From Hydractinia symbiolongicarpus (lineage: Eukaryota; Cnidaria; Hydrozoa; Anthoathecata; Hydractiniidae): a stretch of DNA of 64,000 nucleotides. A program made the position numbers and the translations under genes. The stretch spans positions 4,152,001 through 4,216,000 of the forward strand of contig NC_079881.1 of the NCBI RefSeq assembly GCF_029227915.1, in the 5' to 3' direction. The notes beneath the pieces were generated by a model. That model saw only the letters and a program-made list of their open reading frames with translations. It ran no database searches and was not told the origin of the DNA. Position 1 is the stretch's first letter. Every line of letters begins with the position of its first letter. This document shows, piece by piece, positions 9,494 to 21,400 of this stretch.

Positions 9494-12400
9494 ATGGTGG
9501 GGATCATGGCGGACGACGAATACGAACAGCATAATGATGGATATGACTCTGAGGAAGAATTTATTGATGATTCACAGTTTGAAGATCCTGAAGATTATGT
9601 GGATTCAGTTACAGAGGATGGTAAAAAAATTAGTATATTGTATATGCTTTTAAACTATGCTTGTTCGGGTTTTGAAATTTTTAATAATTTTTGGTGAATA
9701 CAAACCAGTCAATGCAGTATTTTTACGAAAAAGTCTTTGTATTCAGAGATGTTTATAAATACAGAAGCAAATCATCATATTTGCATCTTCAAATGATCTC
9801 CATGGAGACGTGTTTTTATATTTATTCGTTTGCACAGGTCTCATTTGCAAAAGGAGAAGTAGTTGCGATAAAATTATTTTAGAAAAGCTTATTACACCTA
9901 TACGGATAAACAACACTGGTCCTAACAATGGACTGTGTTTTTATTTAAAACAATCTGCAATAAAGTTTTTTTGAAAGAGGGTGTTATGCCTGTCACGGCT
10001 GTTTCAAAGCGGCAAAAATGTTGCGAAAAATTAATTCGAATTGCCCTCTCAGTTAAAACAGGATATCTCAAGAACGAAATAAAAATTTTATATTCTGTAA
10101 AAAGAATAATCTTAGATAAATTGTCCATTTTATTAAAAAAAATTTTTTTGGGCACCTAATAATAATAATAATAATAAATATTTAAAGTGGCTAGCCCAGA
10201 AAATCACAAAAACGAAAGAGCAGGGGCCCCAACACAGATCCCTGCAGCACCCCAAAAGCGTCTTCATGAAGCAGATCTGATCCTGTGTCGTTTACAAGAG
10301 TCAGCTGCATTCGGCCCGTTAAGTAGGACTCGAACCAGTCAAAGGCAGCATCTCTGATGCCAAAACACCATAGTTTTTTTAACAAAATTTTATGATCAAC
10401 AGTGTCAAAAGCTTTTTTTAAGGTCAATGAGCACAGCACAAACAAAGTTATGTTGGTCGAGCTCAGTAAGAATAAAATCAGAGACATCGACTACTGCAGT
10501 TTCTGTGGAAAAGAGTTTGAAATCCGGACTGTCTGTCATTCAGGAAGATGTGCTCAGAAGTAAAATGAGACATTTGCTCATGCACTAACTTTTCAAAAAT
10601 TTTCATAGGAATTGGCAAAATGGAGATAGGCCGATAATTAGTAGGATCTGTTTTATTGCCACTTTTAAAAATAGGCGAGACCCTTTTAGTCTTCCAACAT
10701 TTAGGTACATAACCAGTAAATAAAGATTTGTTGAAAAGACTTGATAAATAAATACTTAAAACTGACGAACCTGCTTTTAGCAGTCGTGAACCAATTCCGT
10801 CCAAGCCTGTAGCTTTATTAAGTTTTAGTGAACTAATTATTTTTTCGACACTTTTGGTCTCAATACGAGCCCACCGAAAATCGTGTCCGCTAACAGGTGG
10901 ATTAACATTAGTAGTGTCAGAAGAAAATTTAGAGGCTAGTTTGGCACCAACACTGACAAAAAATGAATTGAATGTGTTGGAAATTTCTTTTGGGTGAGAA
11001 GTTTCTGTACCATCGTTTTGGACTACTCGTTTTATCGAGGTAGTATTGCCTGACTTATTAGGAACCAGTTTTTTTAGGGTTTTCCAAAGTTGTTTTGGCC
11101 GTTTTTGAAAGTCCTGCAAAACATCATTATAGTACTCGTTTTTAAGTCGATTTTTGAGACCTATTACCTGGTTCCTTTTTTGTTTGAAAGCTTCCCAGTC
11201 TATGATGGATTTTGTTTTTGATGCTTTCCGTTTCAAGAAGTCTCTTTCTTTGATGACCTTAGGCCAAAATGTCTAAAAATGACTTAAAAATTATCATTTA
11301 GATAAATGTCTTCCACAATATCTCTGGAATAAAGTTAAGGAAATGTGTTTTTATGGTCCACAGGCTAGGTTAATTATCTGGAATGAAAATTACTTAATTT
11401 TAGTACTGTCCGAAATTGTCCAAATGGTTATTTTTGGGCCAAATGTGAGACCTATATGAAAAACTTTAGAGTCTCAATGTATGCTTAAAGTTCGTTTATT
11501 AACTAAATAAAAAACATTACTTTGAATTCTAAGGTTATTAAAGATGATGTAGATGACATATTAGTCTGTCCGAAATTGTCCAAAGGGTTATTTTTGGGCC
11601 AAATGTGAGCCTGAATGTATGCTTAAAATTCGTTTATTAACTGAATAAAAAACATTCACTTTTGGTCCGAAGGTTTTCGGGCCAAATAAGTGACATCATA
11701 CTTTAAATAAAACATCATTCAGAGTCAACAGTTTCAACATTCTAGTTTATCATGCTAGTAGAAAATATCTCAAGTTGTGCATACATAGTTTATTTATTAT
11801 ATACACTTAATATATACCAGTAATCATTTTGTGTTTCTTTATAAATTGTATAAAATAGCACCCAATCTTCTGATAAAGCCAAGATTAGCTAACTAGCCAT
11901 AAACGTCTTTGATTTTAACAATTTCATCTTGAGATAGATAGATAGACTGTAAGACCAAAAAATAGCTACTCTTTACAGAAAAATACAAAACAGAGGAAAA
12001 AAGATTAAAAAAGATAACAATTAGCCACGTTTGAAGTTTTACAAACTATAAAACAATTTCTTAAAATCAAGGGTGATCTTATAGCAAAAGAATAATATTA
12101 AAATCCCTGCAAAATAAAGTAGTTTACTGTTTTGTCCCTTACCTTGTGCTATGCCAAACTTTAGCTAGCTTCAAAATTGCTAAGACACCGTTGTCTCGCT
12201 TATTCCAACAATTTCGAAAAATCCTGGTTTCGAACTAGTATTCCCTGGTCGAGCAAAAGTAAACACTGGGTTGCCGTAATTTTGCTGGGAAAAACCATAC
12301 CTACCAAAACATTAAACGCCATCGCTGTGACTTGCTTAGAAGTTTAGATAATTATTTAATTAGGGATCACACTACATCAAATTGCCGTGCACCACTTTGG

Positions 12401-15400
12401 CAACTTTTCCTCCTCTTTTTTATCGCCTAAAGAAGACTAACTTAAAATTTAAGTAGTTTATAGTTTGCGAGACAAATGGTGCATGGTGCCAGCTGATAGA
12501 CCCATGCTTCCAGGACCCCATACTAATTTTCAAGTCTGTAGATAGTAGCGCGGCGTTGGCACAAGGTTGGAAAGATGGTATACTTTCGCCAAAAATAATG
12601 TTTTTTTAGTTTTGTGTGTTTTGTTCGACGAAATAACTCAAAATTTATAACACATGTATATATAACATATTTATTCATTTAAAAAGGAGAAAAGTAGATC
12701 GTTTTAATACTTAATTCAGTAAAATTAAAATAATACAAAAAAAGTTTCAATAACTTAAAAAATGATGAAAATACAAAATTTCAAAAAAAAATTGTGGAAG
12801 TCATTTTAATTTTGTCTGCGGTTTGACCGTAGCGAAACAGCCGTGCTATACAGACGTACAGTTTAGCTAACTAGCTACCTGTACCAAAAAATAAAATCGA
12901 AGAATCGGGTTTATACGTAAGTTTCTATGTACTTTTGGATACTGTGAATTATTGCTAACCTATATTTCATTTGTTTTTTAATGCAAAACCTGCTGTACTT
13001 TAGCTTCCATTTAAGTTCTGTTTATAAAAAGCTATCTTGTTTCTATGGTTTTCACTTGTTTTAACCAGTGATTTCGTGTGTGTTTACATTTCCAGTGGAC
13101 TTTCACAGGATATTATTCCACAAAAAACACAATGTTGGTTAACTGTTTTTGCTATGACAGGATAACTGCAGGTTGTAACCTGTGTTTTATAGCTTATAGA
13201 GTTGTTTTATAGAGTTTGTTGGAAAGTTATTTTTTTTCAAAAATTAACCTGAAATGCTGTATCACTGCATTCTGTATCACTGCATTCTGTAAGCCAAATT
13301 AACTTAAAAGTCCATGCAAAAATGAGGTGGATTTTTTTCCAATGATTTTTCAATTTCCAAAAGATATTTTTCATTATAATAACAAAACATGTTATAGCTA
13401 GATATTTCCTGATGAAAACCTGTAAGAGATGTATATCAACTACCCACTAGCGTTAAGATTAAAAATCAGTTGTTTTTGGTGTTATTGTTTTTGCTAAAGG
13501 AGTTTCAGTTAACTGTGACTTAGTTTCCATTAGACGATTTACTATCGCAGGGTCTTCAAAAGCATATCATATAGGGGATTTGTTTCCATTTAAAATGTGT
13601 TGTTTCGGCATATATTGGCTATCAGATAGTTATCACTCCGTGCAGATCATGAAAGTGACATAACATGTATCCGATAGCTCTTAAGACGATATTTTTAAAA
13701 TGGAAACAGGTGAATAAACATTTCGGCATGCTTGAACATAATAAAAGTAATGAAAACTTGTTCAGTTTTGTTTTTTGCGAAAAATGGCGCCGAGTAAAGT
13801 TGATTTAAGGAAGCAAATTGGGATACTTTAAAATGTGTGGGTTTCAACATGTAATATGTTTAGCTCGGTGATTTTATTTTTAACTGAAAAACAAACACAA
13901 AAGACAAATTAATTTGAAGATGTTGGTTGCTGATTCAAATATAAGAAGAAAAAGGAACGAAAACCTCCAGATACTGGACAAGACCTGGTAGAAGTAATAT
14001 ATGCTCCGCAAAAAGATATCAAACAGAAAAATCTTCAAATCATCGGGACTCTCCCACTGACTTATTTTTCATCTGGTACTCGAACACGTATTTTTTGACA
14101 ATAGTATCCATGGTGGAGAACATTAACGAAACTCATTATCATAGTGCTTACCATATTAAAATGATTAAATTCCATAAAACAAAAATATCGTATTGATTTT
14201 TAAAACGCGACGCTTCCCTAAATCGTCTAATGAAAAGTCTGTGACAGAAGACTGTCAATTCAAGATATTTGATTTATGGACCAGAATTTAAAAGTATATA
14301 ATTAAATAAAATCATGAACTTTATCATTTTTTAGAGTTAGTTGGTGATATTCTTGAACAAAAACCAAAAGAAAGTGACAGTCTTGACACTGTCATTATTG
14401 TGGACAATGTTCCTGTTGTTGGGCCTGACCGATTAGCAAAACTTAAGTCAATCATAAGAAAAGTATTTTCTAAATTTGGAAATGTTGTTAATGAGTTTTA
14501 CCCAGAAGAAGATGGCAAAACTAAAGGGTAAGAATTTTTAATTTTAGCCAGAGCAATTTAATTAGTTGGTCTACGGACTGTATATTTTTAAAAAACTATA
14601 AAATAATAATACACAGTGTTTTCTCGATGTCTTTCCATTTGTGGTAGTCTCATTTATCTTTGACTTTATTAAATCTTTTTTTGAAACCTATTTGTTTGTA
14701 CTTGCAGCAGTTGCAGCAGATATGAAATGTGAAAAATGTGGGTATTTATAAACTGTTTTAGTGATGTTTTTTATGATTTTATTTTCCATGTGAAGGCTAC
14801 CTGAAATCAGTGTATTTTTTGTATTTCTGGTCACACGCCAGAGTGACCTATAAATTGGGATCAATGGTCTAAAATGTTAGTACAGAAATCATTTGGTCTC
14901 ATATGCTCTAAAAATCTGGTTTCAAAATTACCTAAAAATATGGTGTTTTACATGTTTTAGGAACTTCTTTATTATAGAATACGGTAACCTGAGAACAACT
15001 GATTATTTTATGTTTAAGAAAGAATATTCTGCTAGACATCAGGCCCTAACTACTTTAAATTATGCTAAATAACGTTTTCATGTTTGTCTAAAAAATTTAT
15101 TGTTTTGTGTATGCTCTCATGTTCAATAGATTACTATTTTTTACCTGAACTGGTCTTACAAAACCCAACATATAACTTGCGTTGGTTTTACACGATCTAA
15201 ACAGTTCATTTTGGACATTTACGACCTTCAACCAACATGTAGCTCTTCAAGTAAACAATTTATCCCTGTCCCCAGATATTATTTTAATTCCTAAGGTGAC
15301 TCCAATTTCATTAGTTGTTCTACGGGGTGAAGTCGATAGTAGCTTATGGTCTGTCGGCAAAATAAAAATAATTTTATCGAGAATGTATGGTCGGAACAAC

Positions 15401-18400
15401 AAAAAAAATAACAACGGAGGAGGGTGTTATGACAACTGTTTTTTCTATGTATTTTTGCATAACGCACACAGTTTATATTTTTTAGTTGCGAAGGAAAAGT
15501 AATAATAATCTGTCTCACTAAAAAATAGGTAACTCTCTCAAGGTGAAAAGATAAAAATACTTGCATGCTCAAAAACTTGTTTTTAAAAGTTATGCAGCAA
15601 GAATTTTTCTTGTGTTGTTTTTAAAGTTACACAGCAAGAATTATTTTTGTGCTGATTTGAGAGTTGTACAGAATATACTTGTATTGTTTTGAAAGTCTTC
15701 AGCAGGTTATAATTGTGCTATTTCCAAACTTATACAGCAGATTATTATTCTCCTACTTAAAACAATAAAACAAACGATTTTAGTGTTCTTTTAATGTTTT
15801 TTGCGCAGTTTTATAGGAAATCTAAATTTAAGTGCAAATTCTTTTTCGGACTATGGTTGTTTAGTTTCGCAGCGTTAAAATCATTTTTTATTAAATTCAT
15901 AACAGAGGATGGTGTTACGACAAGTGTATCTTGTTTTAATTATTTTTCCTATATGATATCGACTGTGTATTACAGTTTAGCTAGCCTAATTTTAAACATA
16001 TATATTAATCATAATGAAGGAGGGTGTTACGACAATAATCTGTCTTGTTTTTCGCTTGTATTATAACTATTTTAGTCAAAGTGGCTAATTTTTGTTATAA
16101 ATCACAAAAATTTAAAAACTTCTGTTTAACCACTTAATTATTTTTGTGATTGCAAAATTAGAGCCTCACGCATTTTAGTTTTATCGCAACAAATTACCAT
16201 AAACAAAGAATCAACTTCCAGTGGCCTTAACAACAGTAGTCCTAAGTGAAGTAGCGTTATTGATTCACCTTATTGACATTCAACCAACAAAAAATAACAT
16301 CATTAATTATCTTCTATGCTCATTATATTTTCACGAGATGGGATGAGAATTTGTTTTTTTTTCCTTTTTTTTTCTTTAAAACTTTGGTTGATATTATTAT
16401 TTTTTTGTTTTCGTGAAAATTAGGGTTGGCCGGGCCCGTAGAACAACTAATCAAATTGGAGTCCCCTAAGGCCATACTAAAATTTAGATAATATTTTATG
16501 CATTGTTGTGCTGAGCCCTTAAGGAAATTCACTAACCGTAAATATATGTCAAATTTGTTTTTGATCACTGAAACACACCATAATACAAAATTTTTAATAT
16601 GAATAGAAAAAACTTTCATTAAATAAAAATTGCTTTTATTGCTGTCTAGCTACTTTTAAATCATCATCATCATCATTCTCGGCTTAACGTCCGTTTTCCA
16701 TGCTAGCATGGGTTGGAAGAGGTATATTAATGACCCTCTTCCAATCTGATCTAGACTGTGTTAGATCTAAACTCAACTTCCTCTCTATAGTCTGTCCTTA
16801 TAACCTCCTGCCAAGTCTTTCTCGGTCTGCCTCTGGGCTTTGCCTCAGGAACTATCAAGTCTCTACACTTTCTTACCCAATTATCCTTCTCCATTCTTTC
16901 CAAGTGCCCCAGCCAATTCAATCTTCTTATCTGGATAACATCTTTAATTCTACGGAGACTTAGCCTGCTTCTTAGCTCATCTGAACTCTTTCTGTCTCTC
17001 AGACTGGCATTACACATCCATTCTCATATCATTCCTTTCTAAAAGGTCAAGATCTTCCTGCTTCACTGCCCATGTCTCACTACCGTACAACATAACACTT
17101 CTTACACAGGCCTCATACAACCTACCTTTTACCTCAATTGACAGGACTCTGCTAGTCAATAAAGGAAGTAACTCTCTAAACTTTTTCCAAGCAGAACCTA
17201 TCCTGCAAGTAACACTTCTTCCAACACCCCCTTCACTGCCCAACATATCACCTAAGTAACAGAAGTTCTTAACTATCTCTAACGAGCCACTGTTGTACAT
17301 CATTAAAGCTGGAAATACTTCATTCTCTATAATCTCACCTTTGCAACGCTTGCATACAAACTGTATGTCAGCTCTTAACCTTCCACTAATACTACTGCAC
17401 TTCTTATGTACCCAATGCTTGCAAGTCTGACAAAAAATTGAGTTACTACCAACCCCTTTCCTGCAAACTCCACAAGGCCACTTTCCAATTACAAGGTCAC
17501 ACTTGGCTGCAATGCTACTTATCATGACTTTAGACTTTGCTGTGTTTACCTTCAGCCCTTTCTCTTCTAGTCCTTTCTTCCACTTCTCAAACTTTTCAAC
17601 TAATTCTTCCATCGACTCTGCTATGAGAACCAAATCATCTGCATACAATAACTCCCATGGACAACCTGTTCTGAACTCCATCGACAGCGCTTCTAAGACT
17701 AGAATAAACAACAAAGGACTAAGTACAGAACCCTGATGTACACCAACATTTACACTAAATTCATCACTAAGTGAATCGTTAATCCTGACACGACTTCTAG
17801 CATTGCTGTACATAGACTGAACCATCGTAACTAGCCACTCATGCACACCTAATTTTCTCATAGCCCACCAAATAACTTTATGTGGCACTCTATCAAAAGC
17901 TTTCTCTAAATCTACAAAGGCAAAATAGAGATTCTTTCTCTTTCCTAAATACTTTTCCTGAAGCTGTCTGAGTAAAAATATTGTATCTGTAGTGCCACGC
18001 CCTGGAACAAAACCAAATTGCATCTTATCTATATCAATTCTTTCTCTAAGTAACTTATCAATCACTCTTTCAATAACTTTCATTACTTGATCAACCAACT
18101 TCAAACCTCTATAGTTACCCCTTTCTAATGCATCACCATTGCCCTTGAAACAGTTCACTATTACACTCGACTGCCACTCACTCGGAATAGCACCATCCTT
18201 TATAATCTGGTTAGCAAGACTTGTAATAAGCTCAACTCCAATATATCCAGATGCTTTTACCATCTCTGCAACAATACCTGATACTCCTGCAGCCTTGCCA
18301 ATCTTCAATTTCCTAGTAGCCTCCACTACCCATTCTGTCTTGATCTGCATAGGCCCTTCTACGACATCATCATCAGACAAATTATCCTCGTCCCAATCAA

Positions 18401-21400
18401 ACTCAGTGTTAAGCAACCTCTGATAATTACGTGAATGCACCTCACACCTTTCATTGTTGGTTGCTAGCATTCAGTTGTGTTCCTTTTTGTTATTTCAGCT
18501 TTGTCTTTCTGGAATTTTCCAATGCGTCAGATGCTGCAAATGCAATCAAAACGGCAAATGGCTACAAATTGGATAAAAATCATACATTTGTTGTTAATTC
18601 CTTTTCAGATTTAGATAAGTGAGTACTTTGAAGTTTTGTTTTATGTCATGTTACTGAAAAACAAACGTAAACATGCTTCTCTTTAATTATGTATTTTGTC
18701 TGAGATGATTGTGTTTATCATGTGATATATTTTTTCCGCTTTGCTGCAATGTGTAAATTTTCTTGGATTTTTCACAGGCTAAGGACTAGTTATATACTTA
18801 AAATTAGCAGTTGGCAAATTCTTTATTTTAAAATGGCCTTCCAAAGTTGTGGTCAGACTTAAATTTTGTTGACATTTTGCAGGTATCAAATACATGCTGT
18901 ATAGCTATATATATATTTTTTCAATAGAATATCCAGTATTATAGAGTGAATCATTTAAGTTTAAATCCTATTTATCTGAACACACCTGGTTTAAAAATAC
19001 AAACTTCTATTTTTTTTTCTTATATATATTAGTTTACTTTAGCAAGTGGTATTTTAAGTGATATCAAAGGTTAGAATTACATAAGAAGTGAAATAAACAA
19101 ATAAGATGATCTTGTCTTTGCCTTGTGATTTGAACTGATACCTGTATCAACAAAAAAATTAACACTGCTCTTTTGCTTGGTAGATACAAAGATGTAAGTG
19201 AAAAGTGGACACCTCCAGAGAAACGCCCATTTATGGACCAGGTAGGTAATAAATTTATTCTATAGTAGCAAAGATCCTGAACAGTATAGTTTTTTATTGT
19301 AGTAAGTGTGTCCTGTCAATTAATTTACAAGCAGAAGTTATGTTTTTCTAGGGAAATCTGATTTCATGGTTACTTGAGCCTGACAGTAATGACCAATATT
19401 CTGTAATATCTGGAGGAGGCGAGAAAATTGTCATTTTGCAGAATAGTGCTACAGGTGCTACATTAGTAAAGAAAAGAGAAGTATGTTGGTTTTTTTACTA
19501 AGTGTTTTTTGTTTTGTTTTAACAGTGCATGTAAAAAAAGCAAAAGCCAAAACGTTTTTCTGTTTGTCTAGGTGTGGCAACTTTATCCATTTCTTAACAA
19601 CCCTAAGTTTCTTAAGGATTAGGTGTTCAGTTTAAATTTTCGTGCATTTCTTTGTTAGAATTGGACAGAAACATATCTTATGTGGTCACCAAAAGGAACA
19701 TATTTGGCTACATTTCATCGACAGGGTATTGCATTGTGGGGTGGAGAAGAGTTTTTTCGTCTGCACAGGTTTAATCACACCAATGTGCAACTAATTGATT
19801 TTTCTCCCTGCGAACGATATGTTGTGACTTATGCACCAAATAATGATAACACGATACAAGACCCATCTGTAAGTTCTGTGGTTCTGTAGTTTGTTGTTGC
19901 AAAATCGGTAGATTGGATTTTGTGAAATTCTAAATTTGCTAACCACAACGTGATATGATAAACCTTCTTTGTTAGGCGATTATTATATGGGATATAAAAA
20001 CAGGAATCAAGAAGCGTAGCTTTTTAGCTGGTGGTGGTCATTGGCCTGTTTTCAAGTGAGTTCAACATTTTTCTGATTATTGCTGTGGCTATTGATTTAC
20101 AAATGTTTGTTTTTTGAGAATTTATTTAATGTGAACTATTTTTTGGCTTGGTTTACTAAAAACAGAATAGATGAAAAATTTCATATTTTAGGTGTATTCT
20201 TACAGGAATAAAACGCGTGCATTTGTAGATATTTTGTACTTCGACTGTTTAGAGAATAGATATATTTCTGTTTTGATACTGTTGTTTATAAATATTTTCC
20301 AATGGCAGAGGGGAAATTGAAGAAAGCTTGCATATTTTTTATTAGTTAGCAGGTTTTGGTGAAATGCGTATGATAAAAAATGCAGCTCATTGCAGACATT
20401 TGTTATTTTCCACACTACATGATTGTAAAGCCACCATCTTAGCTATAATAAGTTCATTTACGAGAGAAAACTTCGAATTTTTGCTTATAAAAATTCTGTA
20501 TAATGCTTGATATTTTTTCATTAGGTGGAGTCCAGATGGTATGTACGTTGCTCGAGCTGCCAACGAATGCCTCAGTGTATATGAATCACCTGGCTTTGGA
20601 CTTTTAGAGAAGAAAAGCATAAAACTACCTGGCTTAAAGGACTTCTCTTGGTCACCCACCCAAAACGTGATTGCATATTGGGTACCCGAAGATAAAGACG
20701 CACCTGCTAGGGTGTGTATAATGGAGATGCCCAGTAGAAAAGATATACGAGTCAAGAATTTGTTCAACGTGCACGACGTAAGTTGTTTGGTTTTGTAATA
20801 AAGAATGAACAAAAAAATCTTCTCAAATCAGGTTGATAAGTATATACATCAGTCTGATTTGCAAACTTACACTAAAAGTTTGCCTCTTCTTTCCTACGAT
20901 TTCGTAATAGATTTATGTGCTTCTGGTTCATCCATAGGTTGAAGCATTGTTCTCTTTTCCTGCCGTCAGTAATTTTATACTTTCAAAGTACATATTTGTG
21001 TCGCCATTTCTACTAGCTAACACTAGGCCAGCATTTTTTATTTGTAATCTTAATTATTATCCTCAATGGTTTGAAAAAAGTTTTCAACAACGTTTTAATT
21101 TACTTTTTAGTGCAAGATGCATTGGCAGAAGAACGGCGATTATTTGTGTGTAAGAGTGGAACGTTATACTAAAAGCAGGAAGGTAAGGTGTGATCTAGCA
21201 ACTCTCTTTTGCGAAATAGTAAGAGTCTTTGGTAACATTTTCTTTCGGTGTAAATGTTTTAGGGTATCTATTTCAATTTGGAGCTGTTCAGGATGCGTGA
21301 AAAAAATATCCCTGTGGACACTCTCGAAATAAAAGGTGCGTATTATAATTTTTGTGTCCAATAAGAATTCTGGAGACAATTAGAACCAAAAATGGTATAG

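Noticed and set aside
15182-16066. Frames inside the TIR element
   Set aside because: No transposase motif; they cross the tandem repeats.
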